42,666 bases of DNA from Verrucomicrobiota bacterium (GTDB lineage: Bacteria; Verrucomicrobiota; Verrucomicrobiia; Methylacidiphilales; JBCCWR01), in the NCBI GenBank assembly GCA_039192515.1, contig JBCCXA010000030.1:1-42666 (forward strand). Reading direction: 5' to 3'. This document shows, piece after piece, positions 26,301 to 34,181 of this stretch. Each line of letters opens with the position of its first letter. Position 1 is the stretch's first letter. Position numbers and translations under genes: made by a program. The notes under the pieces were generated by a model. It had not been told where the DNA came from. It did not search any database and saw only the letters and a list, made by a program, of their open reading frames with translations.

Positions 26301-26338
26301 AATGATACTGAGTCTCATTTTAGTCTTGAAATTATAAT
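26301..26338 (+). promoter_or_regulatory. Fur-box-like site and promoter of the PEP-CTERM genes
   Basis: AATGATACTGAGTCTCATTT (26301-26320) holds the palindrome TGAGTCTCA (26309-26317). A consensus TATAAT lies at 26333-26338, and the box covers the -35 position expected 17 bases upstream. The first PEP-CTERM gene starts 88 bases downstream. Reverse-complemented, the box shares AATGAGACTC with the site at 26266. Confidence 0.55.
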
Positions 26339-26425
26339 ATTAAAGCTCTAATCGTCTATGATATGGTTCTCTCGTAGAGAGATAACGTTCATTGATTGAT
26401 GCTCGAGAGGCTGAAAAGGAGAAAC

Positions 26426-27124
26426 ATGAATATAAAATATGTAACGCTTGTCATGGTGATGGCATTGATATCACTCTTCCGCGCAGAAGCAGCCATTACG
26501 GTTAATTTAAATGGAAACGTAGAAACGGAAGTTTGGACAGATATGAGCTCGACAAACAATCCTGGATATCCTGGATTCTTAAATTTTTTGGATGCTTGGC
26601 CGTCTCCGATTGCTAGCGACGCGGGATCCACTGGCAATGGAGAATTTGACAAAATCTCCGGTGGAGGATATCCAGCAAGTGAATCTATTTATCCATTTGC
26701 AGTAGCAGGCACCTTCTCAGTATCCTCGACAACATCTCTATTTGATGTCACAAATGTTGTATTACAGCTGGATACCGCCTCGGGAACTTACTTAACACCA
26801 ACACTCTCTTACAATGGAGGATCACAAGCAATCTCGGCAAACTTCTTAGATCTTACATCAGGAGAGTTTATCCAAGGCTTTGGTGGAACCCCTTCTTCAA
26901 CATTCAACATGGTTGCTCAATGGGACCTATCAAGTATTGCTGCTTCCATCACCGATTATGAAATTATTTTCGAGGGCCAGCCCCATGATGCTATATACAA
27001 AATTAACCTGGATTCCAGTGATGGAGAATTTGTCCAACAAGTTATTCCGGAGCCTGGCACCTGGGCACTAGTCTTAGTAGGTCTAGGTTCCCTAGGCTTG
27101 CTACGTAGATTCTCTAAGAAGTAA
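26426..27124 (+). CDS. PEP-CTERM sorting domain protein 1
   Basis: The 232 residues start at the ATG at 26426 (AAAGGAGAAAC before it) with a signal peptide ending near FRAEA. The C-terminus is a PEP-CTERM tripartite signal: VIPEPGTWAL, a hydrophobic helix, then LLRRFSKK. Such proteins are exported and processed by an exosortase (EpsH/XrtA type), often in extracellular-matrix-producing bacteria. The middle is low-complexity, rich in Ser, Thr, Gly and aromatic residues, with no recognised domain. It follows the promoter with the Fur-like box, so it may respond to iron. It is the first of three PEP-CTERM genes in a row. Confidence 0.85.
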   Translation: MNIKYVTLVMVMALISLFRAEAAITVNLNGNVETEVWTDMSSTNNPGYPGFLNFLDAWPSPIASDAGSTGNGEFDKISGGGYPASESIYPFAVAGTFSVSSTTSLFDVTNVVLQLDTASGTYLTPTLSYNGGSQAISANFLDLTSGEFIQGFGGTPSSTFNMVAQWDLSSIAASITDYEIIFEGQPHDAIYKINLDSSDGEFVQQVIPEPGTWALVLVGLGSLGLLRRFSKK

Positions 27125-27172
27125 TTTTGATGATTTTAAAGACCTAACTAGTTCGTGAAAGACACCGTTATT

Positions 27173-27832
27173 ATGAGAATACCTACTCCATCATTATTTA
27201 CACTGAAGACGATCGCACTTTCGATATGCTTCATTATACCGCAGTCAAAGGCAGCAGTTATTTTCAATGAATCTACTTCTGGCGACTTATCAGGAATACC
27301 CTCTAATCCAGAGCTGCTCGTTGTAGGCTCTGGAACAAATACCATAGTTGGCAGTGTTGGTGAAAACGGAAATACGGGAGCTTCGGATGCTTCGGATGCA
27401 GATTATTTTACTTTGACGATACCATTTGGTCTCAGCATTGATTCCATTACCATCGACAACTACTCCACCTCTCCTAATCCATCAGGTAGCGGTAGCTTTT
27501 TAGGCTATAAATCAGGCACAGGCTTTGCTGGGCAGGGATTTGGAGATATTGATTCCTGGGCATTATTTAACTCATCCACTATCAATCTACTCGCTGATCT
27601 CGGGTTATCTTCATTAGAGTCTGGGTCCCACACTTTTTGGATACAAGAAACTACCTCCACCGTTGTAGATTATACGATTTCTTACGATGCAGTGCCCGAG
27701 CCCTCTACTTATATCTTACTGGGAATGGGTCTATGGATGCTCATGGTTTTTAGAAAATTAAAAAATAAAACGACTAGATGCTTCCCAGAAAAAGTAATTC
27801 ATTTCAAGAATCATTCTAACACCCAACAGTAA
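27173..27832 (+). CDS. PEP-CTERM sorting domain protein 2 with extended tail
   Basis: From the ATG at 27173 it has 219 residues; a GTG at 27155 would add six. A signal peptide ends near QSKAA. The mature part is Ser/Gly/Asp-rich (GASDASDADYFTLTI, resembling bacterial pre-peptidase C-type domains). AVPEPSTYILL, a hydrophobic helix and FRKLKNK form the PEP-CTERM signal. Unusually, about 20 further polar residues follow (TTRCFPEKVIHFKNHSNTQQ), whereas the signal normally ends within a few residues of the basic cluster. It is the second gene of the set, 48 bases after the first. Confidence 0.8.
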   Translation: MRIPTPSLFTLKTIALSICFIIPQSKAAVIFNESTSGDLSGIPSNPELLVVGSGTNTIVGSVGENGNTGASDASDADYFTLTIPFGLSIDSITIDNYSTSPNPSGSGSFLGYKSGTGFAGQGFGDIDSWALFNSSTINLLADLGLSSLESGSHTFWIQETTSTVVDYTISYDAVPEPSTYILLGMGLWMLMVFRKLKNKTTRCFPEKVIHFKNHSNTQQ

Positions 27833-27843
27833 AGGACCAACAT

Positions 27844-28644
27844 ATGCAAAAAAATACCCAAAAAAAACTCCCAAAGTCGAGTAGCAGACAAGTATCGCTA
27901 TTCTTAAAAACATTCACACTATCTTTTAGCTTGCTCGTATTGGGTTTCATGCCCAACGCGGTTCAAGCGGTCATTACCCTATCACCTGATGAAGACGTTA
28001 TGACCTCTGGCTTTTTTCAAGGCAATGATCGAGTTAGAGGGTTTCAGGGAGATAATCGAGCAGTCCATCGCGTCAGCACGGATACCCCATTTGGAGTGTC
28101 TGGGGCTGAGACCATTTACATCTCCTTTGATAATATATTCGACCCTGCGACCTTCTCTAGCCCTATTCAGAATGCAACACTTACCTTGGAGTCAGTACCA
28201 GGGGGATTCTTTGCTGATGCTTCCGCGGGTAACCCCTTCCTAGTATCAGCTCATGGAGTAGATCTTGACCCTCTGGCAAGCATCATAGACAATACTAATC
28301 CTGGTGGAATAGTCGACTGGCTGACCTATTTCAATACGAATATACTTGATGCGGATCCTACTGCTCTCACCTCAGTTGATTCCTTCGGAACCATTGAATT
28401 TGATGTCACCTCACTAGTGAATGATTGGATTTCTGGCAGCAATACTCAATATTTTATTGCGCTAACCGGCAAGAATGACACTTCTGGAAATGATTTCTTG
28501 CATGGCTTTTCCAATAATACTGAAGCTCCAGGCTCCACTGAGTTAGCCATTACTATTCCCGAACCAAGTACCGTAATCCTTTTGACGGTAGGTGGGCTTT
28601 GCCTAGCTGGCATGAGCTACCGCCGTTCAAAAAACAGTAAATAA
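27844..28644 (+). CDS. PEP-CTERM sorting domain protein 3 (DNRLRE-like)
   Basis: This 266-residue exported protein starts 11 bases after the preceding stop. A long basic N-region (KNTQKKLPKSSSRQ) precedes a signal peptide ending near NAVQA. The mature region has a beta-sandwich pattern with FGTIEFDVTSLVNDWISG and NTQYFIALTG, typical of DNRLRE-type carbohydrate-binding-like domains. IPEPSTVILL, a hydrophobic helix and YRRSKNSK form a normal PEP-CTERM signal. It closes the likely three-gene operon, before the inverted repeat at 28666. Confidence 0.82.
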   Translation: MQKNTQKKLPKSSSRQVSLFLKTFTLSFSLLVLGFMPNAVQAVITLSPDEDVMTSGFFQGNDRVRGFQGDNRAVHRVSTDTPFGVSGAETIYISFDNIFDPATFSSPIQNATLTLESVPGGFFADASAGNPFLVSAHGVDLDPLASIIDNTNPGGIVDWLTYFNTNILDADPTALTSVDSFGTIEFDVTSLVNDWISGSNTQYFIALTGKNDTSGNDFLHGFSNNTEAPGSTELAITIPEPSTVILLTVGGLCLAGMSYRRSKNSK

Positions 28645-28665
28645 AGAAACGATTGATCAAAAAAG

Positions 28666-28709
28666 GTTGTAGGGGCATCTAAAGCACCGAGCAATAGCGC
28701 CCCTACAAC
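28666..28709. terminator. Strong hairpin after the PEP-CTERM genes
   Basis: GTTGTAGGGGC and GCCCCTACAAC form an 11-bp perfect stem around a 22-base loop, 21 bases after the stop. No T-run follows on the plus strand, and an A-run precedes it, so it could terminate in either direction or be an intergenic palindromic repeat. Confidence 0.45.
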
Positions 28710-28747
28710 TGATCGATACAGCCCAGTAAAATAGTTGAAAGCATAAG

Positions 28748-29164
28748 ATGAAGAGACAAAAAATCCTGTTCGTTTGTAATGGGAATCGCTACAGAAGTTC
28801 TACGGCCCAGAAGCTGTATCAGAGAAATAGTGATCTCAAAGTTCGCTCACTAGGACTTGTTTTACCCTTTAACTTAAACATGACAGCTTACCTTTCTCTC
28901 AAATGGTCTGAAAGGGTTTTTGTCATGGAACCGCATCAGATGCATTACTTAATAAGCCGATGGCCCAAAGCATTTGAAACGAGGACAATCAATTGCCTTC
29001 ACATTCCAAACCATTATGCGCACTTAGATCCGACTCTCATAGAAAGCCTCAGTGAAAGCTTAACTCCCTACATTGGAAGTCCAGTAGAATACCCCTCGCC
29101 CAGTTATAGTAAGAAAAAAGCAAACAAAGACTATAGGCATAATGCTTTATGGATGGAGGCTTAG
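28748..29164 (+). CDS. Low-molecular-weight phosphotyrosine phosphatase-like protein
   Basis: This 138-residue protein starts with KILFVCNGNRYRSSTAQKLY, which contains the P-loop C-x5-R-S (C10, R16) of low-molecular-weight protein tyrosine phosphatases and arsenate reductase relatives. It resembles the short family often annotated as phosphotyrosine protein phosphatase, in which the usual C-terminal DP motif is not obvious. RVFVMEPHQMHYL could be part of the general-acid region. The C-terminus (KKKANKDYRHN) is basic. The substrate is unknown. It lies between the PEP-CTERM genes and ferritin. Confidence 0.7.
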   Translation: MKRQKILFVCNGNRYRSSTAQKLYQRNSDLKVRSLGLVLPFNLNMTAYLSLKWSERVFVMEPHQMHYLISRWPKAFETRTINCLHIPNHYAHLDPTLIESLSESLTPYIGSPVEYPSPSYSKKKANKDYRHNALWMEA

Positions 29165-29228
29165 GTTCTATAAATCCCTTTTAATGATCATGGGCAAGGC
29201 TAGTCTATTTAATCTATTTTAGGGTAAG

Positions 29229-29729
29229 TCATTTGTCAGTATCGTCAGGATGACCCTGGCGAGCAATAAAGTCTTCGACTCGAAAAAGATCATTTCCCGC
29301 TCTTTGAGTAATCTTGAGTAAGGTATCCATGCTGGCAACCTCTTCGACTTGCTCTTGTAGAAACCATTGCAAAAAATTCTGTGTGATCCGGTCACTTTGT
29401 TTGGCGGCAACGTTGTAGATATTTTGGATTTGTTCAGTTACTCGCACCTCCTGGTCATAGGCTGCTTGAACCGCCTTTTCAACGGACTCGAATGTTGACA
29501 CAGGTTTGGGAATCTCGGGAATAACAACCGCTTGATTTGTATCGTTGAGAAATTGAATCATTTTTAATGCATGAGCGCGTTCTTCATCCGCTTGTTTTGC
29601 AAAATACTTAGAAAGTTCTGGCAACGCTTCAGAATCGTACCATGTTGAAACGGCAATGTATTGGAGAAAAGCTGCAAACTCATGGCCGATTTGTTTATTG
29701 ATTAAATCAGTAACCTCGTTGCTTATCAT
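29229..29729 (-). CDS. Ferritin (FtnA-like, non-haem)
   Basis: This 166-residue four-helix-bundle protein oxidises and stores iron in a 24-subunit shell. LINKQIGHEFAAFLQYIA, AKQADEERAHALKMIQFL (E-x2-H) and FLQEQVEEVASMDTLL carry the ferroxidase glutamates and histidine of bacterial ferritins. The ATG at 29729 is chosen; a start at 29774 would add 15 unlikely residues. No haem-binding Met of bacterioferritin was recognised. As an iron store it would be a natural target for the predicted small RNA at 26150-26261. It is a single gene, convergent with the phosphatase-like gene. Confidence 0.92.
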   Translation of the reverse strand: MISNEVTDLINKQIGHEFAAFLQYIAVSTWYDSEALPELSKYFAKQADEERAHALKMIQFLNDTNQAVVIPEIPKPVSTFESVEKAVQAAYDQEVRVTEQIQNIYNVAAKQSDRITQNFLQWFLQEQVEEVASMDTLLKITQRAGNDLFRVEDFIARQGHPDDTDK

Positions 29730-29830
29730 AATTTTAGATCCTTGTTCATATCGCAAATGACAACGTAAGTGCAAAACCAGATTCTACAAGGAGAATGACT
29801 TAGAATCATGTATTACTTTTCGAAAATCAA

Positions 29831-31525
29831 TCATTTCAGAATCGTAGTGGATGCTTCTGGATAAATCCTACCACGATCTAGCGTCAAGAGCTGGTCCGCT
29901 TGCTCCAGTAAACTAGAACGGTGCGATGTCATAATGACTGTCCGTCCTTTCATCAATTCTTTGATTGACTGAATAATGATCTGTTCACTTTCTTGTTCAA
30001 CAGAACTGGTGGGCTCGTCTAATAGTAAAATCTGAGGGTTAGATAAAAAAGCCCGGGCAATTCCCAAGCGTTGCCTTTGGCCTCCGGATAGCTTGACTCC
30101 TCTTTCTCCAACAACGGTATCGAGACCTTGTGGTAATTCCTCTACAAAGCGCCAGGCATTCGCTTTGCTAAGTGCCTCTTGCAATTCTTCATGAGAGGCG
30201 TTGAGTTTTCCGTAAAACAAGTTGTCACGAATGCTAGCATGAAAAAGAAATGTTTCTTGGAATACGGGAGCTACAAAGGACCTCCAATGTGCTCTTGTCA
30301 GGTCTTTCAAATCAGTACTTCCACAAAGAATGTGACCTTGAATAGGATCATAAAAACGCATCAGTAAATTAAGAATAGTTGTCTTACCGCCGCCGCTTTC
30401 ACCTGCTATGGCAACCCGAGTTCTCGGTTCTATGGTAAAATTGAGATCGTCAAGCACAGGCTTCTCTTTGTCATAATAAAAGGTGATCGAATCAAAGATG
30501 ATGGGTAGACTGGAGTGTTCTATAGTCTGGGGTTTTGCTGGTTCTGCAAGCTCTTCAGGTGTATCTAATACTTCATAAACTCTTTCAGAGGATGCTAAGG
30601 CTCGTTGAATTAAATCATTCACAGTAGCGAGTGTTCGCATGGGGCTATTGAGTTGCCACCAATAAATGCGTATGGCTACTAACCCACCAAGTGTAAGCTG
30701 TCCTTCTAAAACAAAATGAACTCCCAGCCCAAGCATGATCACATTCGTCATAAAGCCCACAAAGAAAGCTGTAGGAAATAGCACCGTTCGCATGCGAACG
30801 GTTTCCATGGTTTTGCTGAAGTGCTTGTCAGTCGCTTTTCTAAAAGCCCCTTCTTCTTCTTTGCCTCTACCAAAAGCGCTTACCACGGTATGGCCGGCTA
30901 GACTATCTTGTAGCCTAGCGCCCACCTCACCAAGGATCTTACTGGCGTCTTGGTAAAGTTGCTTCAGACGCTTGTTAAAATGGTTGACTATGATAAAAGT
31001 CAAAGCAAGCGGGATAATGACAAACAAACCAATCATCCAATTGATATTTAGAATAATGCAAATCACTCCAACAAAAGTAACCAACTCGTCTAACATCGTA
31101 TTTAAACCTGCTATCAGTGAACTTTGTATGGTTTGAATATCTGAAATCACTCGAGATTGTAAGTCTCCAGTTCTTTGCGAATGAAAATAACCTATCGATT
31201 GTCGGTTGAGCTTGGTAAAGAGGCGATTACGTAAATCTCGGATAAATTTCTGCCCCGCCATTTCAAATGAACGATCTTGTCCCACACCGAATAACAAGCT
31301 AAGCCCTTGTATGACTACCATAGCAAGCAAGGCTGGCACTAGAAGGTCTACCTCCTTATTTTCCACCACCCTGTCAATGACAAACATCCAAATCAGGGGA
31401 TGAATTAATCGGCCTGGGGATGAGATAAATAGAAAAACGGAACCTTTAAATAGATCAAATCGAAATGGTCTAAGCTCTCCCAATAGCCTACGCAGTTTTT
31501 GTTTTTTTGAAGATGTCCTAACCAT
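29831..31525 (-). CDS. ABC exporter, fused permease and ATPase (MsbA/MdlB type)
   Basis: The protein has about 564 residues from the ATG at 31525; a TTG at 31540 would add five. An N-terminal type-IV exporter membrane domain has six helices (RTGDLQSRVISDIQTIQSSL is the coupling region). The ATPase domain contains Walker A GESGGGKTT, signature LSGGQRQRLGIARA, Walker B ILLLDEPTSSVE and H-loop TSHRSS. It works as a homodimer or heterodimer exporting lipids, peptides or drugs. No partner half-transporter is nearby. The place beside ferritin may be chance or may link it to iron, as with YbtPQ, but this is not supported by a specific motif. Confidence 0.9.
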   Translation of the reverse strand: MVRTSSKKQKLRRLLGELRPFRFDLFKGSVFLFISSPGRLIHPLIWMFVIDRVVENKEVDLLVPALLAMVVIQGLSLLFGVGQDRSFEMAGQKFIRDLRNRLFTKLNRQSIGYFHSQRTGDLQSRVISDIQTIQSSLIAGLNTMLDELVTFVGVICIILNINWMIGLFVIIPLALTFIIVNHFNKRLKQLYQDASKILGEVGARLQDSLAGHTVVSAFGRGKEEEGAFRKATDKHFSKTMETVRMRTVLFPTAFFVGFMTNVIMLGLGVHFVLEGQLTLGGLVAIRIYWWQLNSPMRTLATVNDLIQRALASSERVYEVLDTPEELAEPAKPQTIEHSSLPIIFDSITFYYDKEKPVLDDLNFTIEPRTRVAIAGESGGGKTTILNLLMRFYDPIQGHILCGSTDLKDLTRAHWRSFVAPVFQETFLFHASIRDNLFYGKLNASHEELQEALSKANAWRFVEELPQGLDTVVGERGVKLSGGQRQRLGIARAFLSNPQILLLDEPTSSVEQESEQIIIQSIKELMKGRTVIMTSHRSSLLEQADQLLTLDRGRIYPEASTTILK

Positions 31526-31649
31526 ATTAGACCTGTTCAACGGATCACATTACCCAGCTTAGAAATTAGCACCATATGAAAATTTAAGCCTTAGATTAAA
31601 AATTGATAAATCATAGATTTAAGTTATCTTATAAAAGTATTTGGTTGTT

Positions 31650-32156
31650 ATGGCAAAACCTACTCGAGAACTTGTCGATGGACTTCGCAAAGCTGCAAAG
31701 AAGATAGAATCAGGAGCAGATTATAGCTGGGGCTTCGTAGCTGAATGTAATTGCGGTCATCTAGCTCAATGTATCACCTCCCTCAGTGCGACGGAAATTT
31801 ATCAAAAGGCTCGCGCGCATGACCTTGAAGAATGGACGGAGTATGCCAATGACTATTGCCCGAATAGTGGGGTGCCTATGAATAGTATTATTGATGCTTT
31901 GCTAAAAGTTGGAGTAGACATCAGTGACATCAAACATCTTGAATATCTCTCAGATAAATCAATCCTCCAGGCTTTGCCAGGCGGGTTCCGTTACTTAAGA
32001 AAGGGGTTGCGAGCTGATGCGGCTATTTACATGAGAACCTGGGCAAGTCTGCTGGAATGCCGACTTAAAGACCTTCAGAAGAGTACTCAAGTAAGAACTC
32101 ACATCGAACCCAAAGATCACGAAGAGCCTATGATTCAATGTCACGGAACCCTGTAA
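31650..32156 (+). CDS. Uncharacterised protein with CNCGHLAQ motif
   Basis: This 168-residue protein starts at the ATG at 31650. YSWGFVAECNCGHLAQCIT (about 27-45) has CxC plus Cys, and DYCPNSGVPM follows at about 70; these could bind a metal. The rest is helical (IIDALLKVGVDISDIKHLEY). I recall similar WG-x4-CNCGHLAQ proteins in marine Bacteroidetes, but know no function. The 3' end overlaps by about 29 bases the end of a decayed gene on the minus strand. Confidence 0.6.
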   Translation: MAKPTRELVDGLRKAAKKIESGADYSWGFVAECNCGHLAQCITSLSATEIYQKARAHDLEEWTEYANDYCPNSGVPMNSIIDALLKVGVDISDIKHLEYLSDKSILQALPGGFRYLRKGLRADAAIYMRTWASLLECRLKDLQKSTQVRTHIEPKDHEEPMIQCHGTL

Positions 32157-32450
32157 TGTATCCATCAGGATCAGATACCTGAAATTCTCTTCCGTGAAGC
32201 ATTTACCGTAGGGCTGGTTAATTTAGATCTGTTTTTTTACCTTGTCGTATATAGCTTCGATGTCTCGTACGCGGAAAGTAAGTTCCACACCCTCCGACTT
32301 TCTTCTCTTTACTCTTCGTCATTAAAGCGAATTTGTCCATCGAGATTTTGGTCGGCAACAAGTAGCGGAGTCAGGCATAGAATCACCCCAATCTCTTTGC
32401 CTTCATGATCGATGCCCTTAGCGGTAATCCAGTCTGTTTCCTGAGTGTTG
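32128..32450 (-). pseudogene. Decayed glyoxalase/VOC-superfamily gene
   Basis: The minus strand shows pieces of a VOC (glyoxalase/bleomycin-resistance) protein in more than one frame: TDWITAKGIDHEGKEIGVIL, then after a stop GVELTFRVRDIEAIYDKVKK, another stop, and ENFQVSDPDGYITGF before a TAG at 32128-32130. The F-x-DPDGY-(I/L)-GF ending and GVEL-F-V-D-(V/I)-EA-Y motif are diagnostic of the family. At least two in-frame stops and an apparent frameshift break it. It is flanked by the IS at 32510, which may be linked to the loss. Confidence 0.65.
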
Positions 32451-32509
32451 AAAAAGGGAAAAACTAGAAGAAATTGTTAAGGATTGGTTGAGAAAATCTG
32501 TCTAGCAGT

Positions 32510-33641
32510 GTCTCAAAATGATGTCTTCCCTTTGAGCATCAAGCATTTATGTTTTTGCTCCCATGTATCGATTTTTCAATCCCCTTTTCTTTCTCATTGC
32601 TCAAGCCACTGATTCATTGAAGGATCGTTATATTCTTTACCTCCAAACTGAGAACAAGATTTTCTGATCTCATTTGAAATCCATTGTCTCTATTGTCATA
32701 TATCGAACTTTTTGTCGATGGACTCAACAAAAGCCAATTCAAAGCCGTCAATCTGGCAGACCTCCGTTGTCTCATATCGTTCGCAGTATTATCCTTCGCA
32801 TTGCTACACAAACAGGTTGGGGATATACCCGCATTTTAGGTGAACTACGCAAGCTCGGTATTCGCAAGGTTTCTAGGGCAACTATTACTAGAGTCTTGAA
32901 AGAAAATGGCATTGAGCCTTCTCCCAGTCGCCCTACTCGTTGGAAAGAGTTCATTCGCTCCCATATAGAAACACTCTGGGCCTGCGACTTCTTCACCAAA
33001 GATATCTTCACTTGGAAAGGCAAAGTTACGGTCTATATCCTCTTCTTCATTCATATCAACTCTCGCAGAGTTCATTTAGCAGGAATGTCTGAAGCACCTG
33101 ACAAGCAATGGATGGCTCAACAAGCTAGAAATCTCTGCATGTATTTTGATCAAGTTGACCCAAAGCCCAAAATAATCCTTCATGATAGAGACTCCAAGTT
33201 TACCAAACAGTTTGATGCCATTCTAGAAAGCGAAGGCATTAGCATGCAAAAACTTCCCATTCGTTCTCCAAATCTCAATGCCTATGCTGAACGTTGGATT
33301 CAGTCTATCAAGGTTGAATGCTTGGATCGATTTCTTGTCTTTGGTTTCAATCACCTTGAATACTTAGTATGTGAATATGTGAAATACTACAATTCTTTAC
33401 GACCAGATCAATCTTTAGACAATCGTCCTTTAGATCCAGAATCGAATAAGATCATTCCTTTTGAAAACGATACCTTGCAAGTGAGTTGTAAGAGCTTTCT
33501 CGGCGGCGCTTTAAAACATTATTATCAAGAAAAACCCCCAGATTTGGGAGAAGCAACCTAAGCTAAGACATTTTCTTTTGAGATACTTGAAAATAACTCT
33601 TTATCAGAGAACAACTTAGCTTGAGACATGGTTTTGAGACA
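32510..33641 (+). mobile_element. Integrase-core insertion sequence with terminal inverted repeats
   Basis: The left end TGTCTCAAAATGATGTCTTC (32510-32529) matches the complement of the right end TGTCTCAAAACCATGTCTCA (33622-33641) at 16 of 20 bases. Between them is a transposase with an rve integrase domain. The 1132-bp size suits a simple IS. No target duplication is evident at the edges. The right end lies about 70 bases from the tmRNA 3' end. Confidence 0.75.
32563..33561 (+). pseudogene. rve-domain transposase with in-frame stop
   Basis: The frame starts at an ATG at 32563 (MYRFFNPLFFLIAQATDSLK) but meets TGA at 32665-32667, then runs open for 298 codons. Relatives of this Planctomycetes/Verrucomicrobia family have about 30 more residues between the LKAEN motif (here LQTENKIF) and the SIV-(P)-RTF-RW motif (here SIVIYRTFCRW), so a deletion accompanies the stop. 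The catalytic core looks intact: WACDFFTKD, ILHDRDSKFT and YAERWIQSIKVEC supply D, D and E. It is probably inactive unless the stop is read through or a downstream start such as TTG 32674 is used. Confidence 0.75.
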
Positions 33642-33712
33642 GGATGACTTGGGCCATTTTAGCCCCTCTTGAATTACCTAACCCATTAATAACAAACAGG
33701 TTACTAATGAAG

Positions 33713-34061
33713 TGGAGGCGGAGGGGATCGAACCCTCGTCCTTAAGAGAGTAAACGGCTGCTTCTACAAGCTTAGTAATCGTTTATTTTCGTGGCCTAGG
33801 TTGCGCGATCACACGCCCTAGGCCCTTAGCCTCCACGTTGGATTCGTCCACTAAGGTCGGTGACTCACCTTAATGACCGCCCAGCTAAAGGCGTTCTTAT
33901 CTCTTAGCTGAGGTCGGAGTAAGAACGTTGCAGTTTAATTAGGCTGCAAGAGCTAATTCATTATTAGCAGTTATGTTTTGATCGGCTTTTTACGAGGCCA
34001 ACCGATCAACCTCGGCTTGCCACAGGCGTCGCATCAAATAAGTCGAAGCCAGTGCGCCCCC
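33713..34061 (-). ncRNA. ssrA: Transfer-messenger RNA (tmRNA)
   Basis: The 5' end GGGGGCGCACTGGCTTCGAC (from 34061) pairs with the 3' CGCCTCC plus A at 33713 to form the tRNA-like acceptor stem with one G-U pair. GAGGG-TTCGATC-CCCTC is the T arm. The message part (33968-33939) encodes ANNELALAA and a TAA stop, ending in the usual ALAA degron for ClpXP-type proteases. The CCA is not encoded (ACT follows CTCC). The RNA rescues stalled ribosomes together with SmpB, which is not in the window. Confidence 0.95.
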
Positions 34062-34181
34062 AGTCTAAACCAGGATTAACAATTTTAACCCGAGTCAAAC
34101 TTGTATTAGGCTATCACAGCTCTCATCAGATTTAAACAGAAAGATTCTGGCGCGTGAAAAAGTTTCTGTTAATATCCCACC

